Assembly: GCA_964499445.1 (NCBI GenBank)
Contig: CAZCLE010000007.1
Coordinates: forward strand, 1-34,692
DNA: 34,692 nt
Reading direction: 5' to 3'
Source: GCA-2688105 sp964499445
GTDB lineage: Bacteria > Chloroflexota > Dehalococcoidia > Dehalococcoidales > GCA-2688105
Part shown: in pieces, positions 1 through 6,748 of the stretch
How positions within the stretch are numbered: position 1 is the first letter of the stretch
Layout: each line of letters starts with the position of its first letter
Program-made: the position numbers and the translations under genes
The notes under the pieces: generated by a model
The model's database searches: none
Seen by the model: only the letters and a program-made list of their open reading frames with translations
What the model was told of the DNA's origin: nothing

Positions 1-11
1 ATAAACAATAG

Positions 12-20
12 TGCTATAAT
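12..20 (+). promoter_or_regulatory. Probable extended -10 promoter of prs-secA
   Basis: The sequence shows TGC followed by a perfect TATAAT at 15-20, which is a TGn-TATAAT extended -10 element. Transcription would begin near 27, leaving a leader of about 42 nt before the prs ATG at 69. The -35 hexamer would lie mostly off the left edge and cannot be judged. The surrounding bases are very AT-rich, so chance similarity is possible. Confidence 0.5.
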
Positions 21-68
21 ATATATAATATGAGCTAAAGGCTATATTTCAATCAGAGGTGACAATCG

Positions 69-1010
69 ATGGATGAATTAAAAGTATTTACCGGCAATGC
101 CCATCCTGCCCTAGCCCGGGCAGTAACTGAATATCTGGGAATGGAATTGGGTAAAGCCGAAGTCTTTGAGTTCAGTAACGAGAATATTTTTGTTCGTATC
201 CTGGAGAATGTCCGCCAGCGGGATACCTTTGTTATTCAGCCTCTCTCCTCCCCGGTCAATAAGAACCTAGTTGAGCTACTGATTATGCTTGATGCCTTGA
301 AGAGGGCGTCAGCCGGGCGCATTACCGCTGTAGTTCCCCATTATGGCTATGGTCGCACCGATAAGAAAGACCAACCCCGGGTACCGATAACCGCCAGGTT
401 AGTAGCTGACCTGCTCACTGTGGCTGGGGCTAACCGACTATTGACCGTGGATTTGCATGCCGCACAGATTCAGGGCTTTTTTAACATACCGGTTGACGAA
501 TTAACCGCCCTGTACTTGCTGAGCGATTATTTCAAAAAGACAGACTTTGACGACCTGGTGGTAGTGGCTACTGATATTGGCATTTCCAAGCGGGCGCGTG
601 ACCTGGCAGCCAAGCTTAATGCCCCGTTGGCTATTATGGAAAAGAGACGAATAGGCAACGCCGACCAGGCGGAGACGCTGAATGTTATTGGTGAAGTGGA
701 GGGCAAGGTAGCGCTTACTGTAGATGATGAGATAGACACCGCTGGCTCCCTGATAAATGTCGTTTCCACCCTGGAGAAGCGGGGGGTAGAGAAAATATAC
801 GCCTGCTGTACTCACCCGGTATTCTCTGGTCAGGCAATTCAGAGGATAGCCTCATGTCCGGTGAAGGAAGTGGTAGTTACCGACACCATCCCCATCACCG
901 ATAATAAGAAATTGGATAAGATTACTGTTTTGCCCATAGCTCCACTGCTGGGTGAAGCCATTCACCGCATTCATACTGGACTATCTATAGGAGCTATGTT
1001 TGAGGAGTGA
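69..1010 (+). CDS. prs: Ribose-phosphate pyrophosphokinase (PRPP synthase)
   Basis: Makes phosphoribosyl pyrophosphate from ribose 5-phosphate and ATP in the cytoplasm, feeding purine, pyrimidine, NAD, histidine and tryptophan synthesis. At 313 aa it has the normal class I length. The metal/ATP-binding stretch DLHAAQIQGFF lies near residues 128-138 and the PRPP-binding loop VDDEIDTAGS near 218-227. The usual family forms are DLHADQIQGFF and VDDMIDTAGT, so there are small conservative changes. The ATG at 69 follows a good Shine-Dalgarno sequence (AGAGGTGA). Only 6 bp separate it from secA, so the two are probably co-transcribed from the promoter at the left edge. Confidence 0.96.
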   Translation: MDELKVFTGNAHPALARAVTEYLGMELGKAEVFEFSNENIFVRILENVRQRDTFVIQPLSSPVNKNLVELLIMLDALKRASAGRITAVVPHYGYGRTDKKDQPRVPITARLVADLLTVAGANRLLTVDLHAAQIQGFFNIPVDELTALYLLSDYFKKTDFDDLVVVATDIGISKRARDLAAKLNAPLAIMEKRRIGNADQAETLNVIGEVEGKVALTVDDEIDTAGSLINVVSTLEKRGVEKIYACCTHPVFSGQAIQRIASCPVKEVVVTDTIPITDNKKLDKITVLPIAPLLGEAIHRIHTGLSIGAMFEE

Positions 1011-1016
1011 GGGGTT

Positions 1017-3677
1017 ATGTTTAAGTGGCTGGGAGGCATGGTTGATTCTAATGAGAAGGAGCTGAAGCGCTTACAGCCAGCAGTAGACAAGATAAATGAG
1101 CTGGAGCCTGAATTTGAACGACTCAGTGATGCCGAACTTCGTGCCCAGACTGACGAATTTAAGTCCCGATACAAAGCGGGTAGCTCACTTGATGAGCTTC
1201 TGCCTGAAGCCTTTGCCGCCGTTCGTGAAGCCGCCAGGCGGACTATAGGTCAACGTCACTTTGACGTGCAGTTAATGGGCGGCGTTGTCCTGCACCAGGG
1301 TAAAATCGCCGAGATGAAAACTGGAGAGGGTAAAACTCTGGTGGCTACCCTTCCCCTCTATCTCAACTCCCTTACCGGTCAGGGCTGCCATGTGGCTACC
1401 GTCAACGACTACCTAGCTCGGCGGGACCCTTACTGGATGGGTCCTATCTACCACGCCCTGGGGGTAAGCGTAGCCAGTATTTATCCTCAACAGACCCCAG
1501 ATGAACATGCTCCCGCCCGCCTTTATGACCCCACCTCTGATTCCGGGGATAAACGGTGGCTCCACTTCCTCTCCATTCCCCGCCGCCAGGCATATGAAGC
1601 CGACATCACCTACGGCACCAGCAGCGAGTTTGGCTTTGACTACCTCCGGGACAATATGGTTATTGACCTGTCCCACTGTGTCCAGCGTCAGCTAAGCTAC
1701 GCCATTGTTGACGAGGTGGATAATCTCCTTATTGATGAAGCCCGCACCCCGCTTATTATCAGTGGTCCAGCTGAGGAAGCGAGTCAGAGGTATCAAATAT
1801 TTTCCCGACTGGTTCCTCGCCTGCGTCAGGATGAGGACTACACCATAGACGAAAAAGCACGCACCGTTAACCTGACCGATGTTGGCATCAGCAGTATGGA
1901 AAGGATTCTAAAGAGGGAGGGACTGTTAAAAGCGCCTAATCTCTACGACCCGTCAAACTACTCCCTCACCCGCTACCTTGAGAGTGCCCTTAAAGCTCAG
2001 GTGCTATTTAAGCGTGACCGCGACTATGTGGTGAAGGATGGTCAGGTTATTATTGTTGATGAGTTCACCGGCCGGTTAATGCTTGGTCGCCGTTATTCTG
2101 AGGGGCTGCACCAGGCAATAGAAGCCAAGGAGCATGTCAGAGTTCAGCAAGAAAGCCGAACCTTTGCCACCATCACTATCCAGAACTACTTCCGAATGTA
2201 TGACAAACTGGCCGGGATGACGGGTACTGCCGCCACCGAGGCTGAGGAGTTCCACAAGATATACAAGCTTGAGGTAGTGCAAATCCCAACTAATGAGCCG
2301 ATGATTCGTGAGGACTACCCCGACCAGATTTATAAGGATGAAGAGACTAAATTCAGGGCGGTGGTGCGTGAGATTGAGCAGCTTCACAAAGAAGAGCGCC
2401 CGGTGCTAATCGGCACCGTGTCTATTGAGAAGTCGGAGGAACTGAGCGGGCTATTAAAACGGAAAGGGATTCCCCATCAGGTGCTTAATGCTAAGCAACA
2501 CGACAAGGAGGCTTATATCATTGCCCAGGCCGGCCAACCAGAGGCGGTAACCGTTGCCACCAATATGGCTGGGCGCGGCGTTGACATTGTTCTGGGAGGA
2601 AGCCCTGACGGGCAAAACGAGCCAGACTGGCAGGAGAAACACAATATAGTAGTTGAGCTTGGCGGTCTCCACATTATCGGCACTGAGCGCCATGAGGCAC
2701 GGCGAATTGATAATCAGCTCAGGGGCAGAGCCGGGCGGCAGGGTGACCCGGGAAGCTCCCGCTTCTATGTGTCTCTGGAGGATGACATTGTCAAGCGCTT
2801 CGGCGGCGACCGGATTAAGGGCTTTATGGACTGGGCTGGCCTGGATGAGGATACCCCGATTGAGAATAAATTGGTTAACCGCTCTATTGAATCGGCTCAA
2901 GGCAGGGTTGAGGGCTACCACTTTGATATGCGTAAACACCTGGTCGAGTACGATGATGTCATTAATCAGCAGCGTGAGCTTATCTATGCCGAGCGGAAGA
3001 AGATACTAAGCGGTGCCGACCTCAAGGCAAACATCCTGTCAATGGTTAGAGAAGAGCTTCAGGGTATAGCGGCAACTCACATTCCTGATGAGCGTGGCAT
3101 TGACTGGGATATAGAGGGCTTACTGGCTAATGCTTCCACCATCTTCCCCCTACCACCCCAGCTCAACGCCGATGCCCTCGTCCAGCTCAAGCCGAAGCAG
3201 ATTGAAGACAGGTTAATTGAGCAGGCCGAGGCAGCCTATGAAGAAAAGGAAAAGGAATTAGGCTCAGATGATATGAGGATAGTGGAGCGCCTGGTAATGC
3301 TTCGCACCATAGATAACCTGTGGGTCGAGCACCTCACGGCGATGGAGGATAAGCGTCAGGAGGCAGGATGGCAGACTCTACGTCAGGTGCGGGCAGTAGA
3401 TGCTTATAAAAATATAGGCTATGAGCAGTTTCAGATATTGCTAGATACCATTCAGCACGATGTAGCCCACACCATATACCGTGTGGGCATTGTCAAGAAG
3501 GAAGCCCCCACCCCGATGACCCGAGCCACGGCTACCAGAGGCGGTGGCACACCAGCTCAGGCAGTAGCGGCAGGAAGCCGCCTGCAACCAGCAACTGTTG
3601 GCAGCAAGAAGATAGGGCGCAACGACCCCTGCCCCTGCGGCAGTGGCAAGAAATACAAAAAATGCTGCGGAAGGTGA
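1017..3677 (+). CDS. secA: Preprotein translocase ATPase SecA
   Basis: Motor ATPase that drives unfolded preproteins through SecYEG at the inner face of the membrane. At 886 aa it is full length. Walker A is MKTGEGKT near residues 100-107, the Walker B/DEAD-like DEVD lies near 232, and the second RecA domain contains TNMAGRGVDI and QLRGRAGRQGDPG. The C-terminal SEC-C zinc tail is intact, with C872, C874, C883 and C884 in NDPCPCGSGKKYKKCCGR. A segment of roughly 40 residues between the first nucleotide-binding motifs and TYGTSSEFGFDYLRDN looks like a lineage-specific insertion. The ATG at 1017 follows GAGGGG. The last 33 bp are repeated, slightly shortened, about 340 bp downstream. Confidence 0.97.
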   Translation: MFKWLGGMVDSNEKELKRLQPAVDKINELEPEFERLSDAELRAQTDEFKSRYKAGSSLDELLPEAFAAVREAARRTIGQRHFDVQLMGGVVLHQGKIAEMKTGEGKTLVATLPLYLNSLTGQGCHVATVNDYLARRDPYWMGPIYHALGVSVASIYPQQTPDEHAPARLYDPTSDSGDKRWLHFLSIPRRQAYEADITYGTSSEFGFDYLRDNMVIDLSHCVQRQLSYAIVDEVDNLLIDEARTPLIISGPAEEASQRYQIFSRLVPRLRQDEDYTIDEKARTVNLTDVGISSMERILKREGLLKAPNLYDPSNYSLTRYLESALKAQVLFKRDRDYVVKDGQVIIVDEFTGRLMLGRRYSEGLHQAIEAKEHVRVQQESRTFATITIQNYFRMYDKLAGMTGTAATEAEEFHKIYKLEVVQIPTNEPMIREDYPDQIYKDEETKFRAVVREIEQLHKEERPVLIGTVSIEKSEELSGLLKRKGIPHQVLNAKQHDKEAYIIAQAGQPEAVTVATNMAGRGVDIVLGGSPDGQNEPDWQEKHNIVVELGGLHIIGTERHEARRIDNQLRGRAGRQGDPGSSRFYVSLEDDIVKRFGGDRIKGFMDWAGLDEDTPIENKLVNRSIESAQGRVEGYHFDMRKHLVEYDDVINQQRELIYAERKKILSGADLKANILSMVREELQGIAATHIPDERGIDWDIEGLLANASTIFPLPPQLNADALVQLKPKQIEDRLIEQAEAAYEEKEKELGSDDMRIVERLVMLRTIDNLWVEHLTAMEDKRQEAGWQTLRQVRAVDAYKNIGYEQFQILLDTIQHDVAHTIYRVGIVKKEAPTPMTRATATRGGGTPAQAVAAGSRLQPATVGSKKIGRNDPCPCGSGKKYKKCCGR
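3645..3677 (+). repeat. Direct repeat, copy 1 (secA 3' end)
   Basis: This 33-bp stretch encodes the SecA tail GKKYKKCCGR and its TGA. It matches 3985-4014 base for base, except that copy 2 lacks three A residues (AAATACAAAAAATGC against AAATACAAATGC). In both copies the match ends at GGTGA, and an ATG follows 7 bp later. The pair brackets the gene at 3685-3960. I read it as a duplication made when foreign DNA joined the secA end. Confidence 0.85.
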
Positions 3678-3684
3678 GCTTAGT

Positions 3685-3960
3685 ATGACCGATAAAGAGC
3701 TACAGCAGGCAATTCAAGAGGTGAGCCAGAGCCTGGAAAATCTGCCTGAATCCAGTGAAAAACTACATAAACGACGTAAACGGTGTCTTTTATTAATTAA
3801 GGAGACGCTTCAAGAAATAAAGGAAGCCAAGGAAAAGGACAATAAGAGCCAGGAAATTTTTAATACTACGTATTACCGGTTATTAACATCCTGGGGAGAA
3901 AAGCACCCTTTTCTGGTAAGTTTCATGATGTCACGCTTCAGGTGGAGTGGCTATCAATGA
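3685..3960 (+). CDS. Small hypothetical coiled-coil protein, 91 aa
   Basis: I do not recognise this protein. The ATG at 3685 is preceded by GGAAGGTGAG, part of the secA tail repeat, so the duplicated secA end supplies its ribosome binding site. An upstream in-frame GTG at 3643 lies inside secA and is less likely. The product is highly charged, rich in Glu, Lys and Gln, and almost wholly helical to about residue 60, with heptad-like spacing of Leu and Ile. A basic aromatic C-terminus (FMMSRFRWSGYQ) follows. There is no signal peptide. It lies between the two copies of the repeat, upstream of the restriction genes. A regulator or accessory of that cassette is possible, but nothing in the sequence proves it. 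Confidence 0.55.
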   Translation: MTDKELQQAIQEVSQSLENLPESSEKLHKRRKRCLLLIKETLQEIKEAKEKDNKSQEIFNTTYYRLLTSWGEKHPFLVSFMMSRFRWSGYQ

Positions 3961-3984
3961 CGCCAGAAAAATTCGGCTGAACCG

Positions 3985-4014
3985 GGCAAGAAATACAAAT
4001 GCTGCGGAAGGTGA
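3985..4014 (+). repeat. Direct repeat, copy 2 (duplicated secA tail)
   Basis: This 30-bp copy of the secA 3' end reads GKKYKCCGR-stop in the SecA frame, one Lys shorter than the real tail. Upstream of it in that frame are only about eight more codons before a stop, so it is a fragment and not a second SEC-C domain. It supplies the AAGGTGA ribosome binding site for the methyltransferase remnant beginning at 4022. Confidence 0.85.
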
Positions 4015-4021
4015 AGAAAAT

Positions 4022-4243
4022 ATGGTAACTAATCATAAACTTATAATTGGCAACTCGGCGAGTATGGTTGAAATCCCAGATAAAAGCGTTCATTTAATGG
4101 TTACTTCACCGCCATACTTCAACGCTCCATTCGACTATAAAGGATTATTCAAAACCTATGGCCAGTATCTAGAACTTTTGCGGGAAGTTGCCAGCGAGGT
4201 ATACCGTGTTATTCAAGATGGAAGAATTGCCGTTTTGAATTAA
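4022..4243 (+). pseudogene. Truncated N4/N6-type DNA methyltransferase (N-terminal fragment)
   Basis: The 73-residue reading frame starts like a beta-class DNA methyltransferase of a type II restriction system: a short strand plus GNS, then VTSPPYFN with the catalytic SPPY motif at about residues 29-32. A helix and GRIAVLN follow, after which TAA ends the frame. Family members normally run about 250-400 aa and carry the AdoMet-binding FxGxG motif further on. None of that remains, because the endonuclease gene begins 13 bp later. I looked for a continuation in other frames and there is no room for one. The ATG at 4022 follows AAGGTGA in the copied secA tail. It is almost certainly catalytically dead. 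SPPY rather than DPPY favours N4-cytosine, without proving it. Confidence 0.75.
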
Positions 4244-4256
4244 GGAGTTTATCATT

Positions 4257-5156
4257 ATGGTTGATGAACTTTTTTGTAAAGATAACATAGAGAAAATGCT
4301 GCAGAGATCCCAGACCAAAATTATCTTCCCTATCATAACCTTTGGAATTGTGAAGGAGTATCATGAGGCAGGTAAGAACCTGTTTTCAGATACAGAAATT
4401 AGAAGATGTTACGAAGAAGCCGTTAAATATATGATGAATTATCTAAAACACGATTTACATATAGGTGGGAAATACTACGATGCCTATCCGTCACGGAATC
4501 TACCCAAATATGGTGTTTTGAAGGTTTTAGGAAACAAGGAATACGAGCTTCTTGCCCCATACACTACTTATGCTGAGATCCTTATTGCTTGGATTCCAGA
4601 AATGATAAATCAGCATATTACTAAACGTTTGGGATTGATACCAAACCTCGGAGAACAGACGTTTAGGGCGGAACTTTCCGCAGATAAGGGTCAATTTGTC
4701 GATATGGTCAAGGAATATGCTAGTAAGAATCCGACAAATTTTGAAATACTTAGTTTTGCTGTGATAAAAGTTCACCTCGAGAAATTTGCTTGCAAAGTAT
4801 ACCGTGACACTCGCACATCCGCTCATGACAAAGGCGTTGACCTTTCTACAAACTTTGGAGTCGTTTATCAGATAAAGAAGCTTAAGATATACAATAAGAA
4901 TACAGCCGACAATATCTATGCAGAATTAAGAGTGAACTTTGATAGCGAAAGACTCAACGACGGGAATGTAATTTTAGTAATCGATGACATATCAAAAGAG
5001 ATTAAGAACTATCTTGTTAACATGAAAGTTCAGTCAATCAGCAGAAATGATATATTAAAGTTGGCGGAGCAGTTTGAAGACATAGAGGACAGAGAAAAAG
5101 TCTTGAGAATTGTGTATGAAGAATTTAGAAGAGAATATGCGAGTGATGTAAAATGA
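4257..5156 (+). CDS. Probable type II restriction endonuclease (HaeII-like)
   Basis: The 299-aa protein lies directly after the methyltransferase remnant. Its C-terminal half resembles, from memory, the HaeII family of type II restriction enzymes, especially CKVYRDTRTSAHDKGVD followed by VVYQIKKLKIYN. The candidate nuclease core is D195...Q205-x-K207, a PD-(D/E)xK variant with Gln in the third position. The N-terminal half is helical and may bind DNA. The ATG at 4257 follows AAGGAG with a long spacer. The gene is AT-rich: 18 of 60 bases are G/C at 4861-4920, against 31 of 60 at 1261-1320 in secA, consistent with transfer. It overlaps the next gene by ATGA. The family call is moderate; the RM context makes a nuclease likely. 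Confidence 0.62.
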   Translation: MVDELFCKDNIEKMLQRSQTKIIFPIITFGIVKEYHEAGKNLFSDTEIRRCYEEAVKYMMNYLKHDLHIGGKYYDAYPSRNLPKYGVLKVLGNKEYELLAPYTTYAEILIAWIPEMINQHITKRLGLIPNLGEQTFRAELSADKGQFVDMVKEYASKNPTNFEILSFAVIKVHLEKFACKVYRDTRTSAHDKGVDLSTNFGVVYQIKKLKIYNKNTADNIYAELRVNFDSERLNDGNVILVIDDISKEIKNYLVNMKVQSISRNDILKLAEQFEDIEDREKVLRIVYEEFRREYASDVK

Positions 5157-5482
5157 CAATTTCCATTCAGGGAAGGAAATACAACTTTGAGGTAGTCTCT
5201 CAAAACGAAAGGAACGATTTTTACTTTTTCATAAGAGCAATATGTAAATCTACAAAAAGAGTTTCATGTATCAACAATCTTAATACAATTCTATCGGAGT
5301 TTAACATTGAAGTAGATGACCCAAAATTTTGGGACTCTACTTGGGTAGTCACAAGGGAAGAAGCCTATAATCTGGAGGGTAAAGCAAAACAGTTTCTTTC
5401 TGATTCTTCTTTCCGTGATTACATTGAAAGTCACTTAGATGAAGACAGAGTGTTAGGTGAATGGGAAACCATAGCTGAATAA
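5153..5482 (+). CDS. Hypothetical 109-aa partner of the restriction gene
   Basis: I recognise no family. The ATG at 5153 overlaps the endonuclease stop as ATGA, so translation is probably coupled and the products may act together. The protein is acidic at its end (ESHLDEDRVLGEWETIAE), has no membrane segment or signal, and shows mixed strand and helix. Base composition is as AT-rich as the endonuclease gene (18 of 60 G/C at 5101-5160, spanning the junction), so both belong to the same islet. Possible roles are a nuclease subunit, a control protein or an immunity factor. No motif decides among them. Confidence 0.6.
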   Translation: MTISIQGRKYNFEVVSQNERNDFYFFIRAICKSTKRVSCINNLNTILSEFNIEVDDPKFWDSTWVVTREEAYNLEGKAKQFLSDSSFRDYIESHLDEDRVLGEWETIAE

Positions 5483-5497
5483 GTGTTAACAAAACCA

Positions 5498-5995
5498 ATG
5501 AAAAACAGTGAAATCTGCAAAATATTTGAGGACATTGCTGACCTCCTGGAGCTTAAGGGGGAGAACCCGTTTAAGATAAGGGCTTACCGGAATGTGACTC
5601 ATGCTATCAAACACCTGCCGGTGGAACTGGAGCAGCTGGTGGCTGAGGACAGGTTAAAGGAAGTACCCGGGGTGGGGGAAGCCATTGCCAGGAAGATTAC
5701 CGAGCTGGTAACCACCGGGCGCCTTGCCCTCTACGAGAGGTTAAAGGCTGAGTTCCCGGAGGGGGTTAGTGACCTGCTGGATATACCCGGCGTGGGACCC
5801 AAGACAGCCGTATTGCTTATCAACGAACTGGGTATAACGTCGATAGATGAACTGGAGGCAGCTATCGTTGGCGGCAAGGTAGCCAGTTTACCCCATATCG
5901 GGGATAAGACTGCGGGAAATATCCTCCGCCAGATTCAGGCAATGCAAGAAAGGAAACAGCATACCACAAGCCAATGTCGTGACTCTAGGGGATAG
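5498..5995 (+). CDS. Helix-hairpin-helix protein related to the PolX N-terminus
   Basis: This protein matches the start of bacterial family X DNA polymerases: SEICKIFEDIADLLELKGEN is the 8-kDa domain opening. HhH motifs follow in VPGVGEAIARKI, IPGVGPKTAVLLINEL and LPHIGDKTAGNILRQI. It stops at about 165 aa, with no polymerase palm and no PHP exonuclease domain, where full PolX proteins have about 570. It therefore probably binds DNA, perhaps as a stand-alone repair accessory. I prefer ATG 5498 because family members begin M-x-N-x-E-I; GTG 5483 is in frame but abuts the preceding stop. Neither has a clear ribosome binding site, perhaps because the islet replaced the native leader. Base composition returns to that of the host here. 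Confidence 0.75.
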   Translation: MKNSEICKIFEDIADLLELKGENPFKIRAYRNVTHAIKHLPVELEQLVAEDRLKEVPGVGEAIARKITELVTTGRLALYERLKAEFPEGVSDLLDIPGVGPKTAVLLINELGITSIDELEAAIVGGKVASLPHIGDKTAGNILRQIQAMQERKQHTTSQCRDSRG

Positions 5996-5998
5996 GGA

Positions 5999-6736
5999 AT
6001 GACAGACCTGGACAAACAGCTACCACTTTTTCAATTGACTCCGGCGGGAGATGCTGAAGCCATACAATATTTAAGGCACGCCATCACCCGAGATAAGCAC
6101 TGGTATATCGCTTTACTGGAGGCTATCGGGCTATGGAGTGCGGCTGAGGAAACCAATAACGGTCTCATCCACTGCTACCTCATTGCCGATGAAGCCTTCG
6201 ACTGGCTACTCCTGGCTGAGCGCCTATGCGCATCAGTAGATGGACTACTACCTGAAAATGAGAAACTGGGTCTCCTTTTTCATGGTGAGCCGCCAATTAA
6301 CCTGACCGAAGATAATTTCAAGCAGCTCATTGGCAGTAGTAAGTATCGCCAGTATCTCAATTACTTTTATGGCATTACGGTAGAGGAGGCTCTAGTTCTG
6401 GCAGTGCGGGAGGAGGTGCGCAAGGAGAGGCGAACCTCGGGCTTCAATAAGGAGCCTGATATTGATAACGAGGTTTATCACCGGATATATGGGGCTACTA
6501 AAGCGGTGCTGCTCAAGCACTTCCGCCGTGAAAAGGGATATCCTCAGCGCCGGTCAATCAGCCTGACCGAGCTTAAGGAGTTTACCTACTGGCTATTTAA
6601 GTACCGACTAAACCACTGTGATAAGGCCAGGGTTGCCAGTGACACCAAGAAGGGGCTGGAGCAGTTAAGGCAACAACGGACGAAGAACGGTTTTCCCCGG
6701 AGACTGGTAACCGATAAGCCACCCTACACGGAATAA
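5999..6736 (+). CDS. Hypothetical protein, 245 aa
   Basis: I do not recognise this family. The ATG at 5999 follows TAGGGGATAGGGA, and the gene starts 3 bp after the HhH gene, so the two are probably co-transcribed. The protein is soluble and largely helical, with Trp/Tyr/Leu-rich helices (HWYIALLEAIGLW, AFDWLLLAERL) and a basic, proline-containing C-terminus. There is no signal peptide, membrane segment or nucleotide-binding motif. Codon use resembles the neighbouring housekeeping genes, so it looks native. It converges on valS with only 12 bp between the stops and no room for a conventional terminator. Confidence 0.7.
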   Translation: MTDLDKQLPLFQLTPAGDAEAIQYLRHAITRDKHWYIALLEAIGLWSAAEETNNGLIHCYLIADEAFDWLLLAERLCASVDGLLPENEKLGLLFHGEPPINLTEDNFKQLIGSSKYRQYLNYFYGITVEEALVLAVREEVRKERRTSGFNKEPDIDNEVYHRIYGATKAVLLKHFRREKGYPQRRSISLTELKEFTYWLFKYRLNHCDKARVASDTKKGLEQLRQQRTKNGFPRRLVTDKPPYTE

Positions 6737-6748
6737 AAGGTAAAAACT

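Noticed and set aside
501..815. Minus-strand open frames opposite prs
   Set aside because: They lie wholly inside a well-supported gene, have no ribosome binding site, and their residue mix is that of an antisense shadow.
3961..4014. Second complete SEC-C zinc domain
   Set aside because: Only the GKKYKCCGR end is present; the CPCG half is missing and stops bound the frame.
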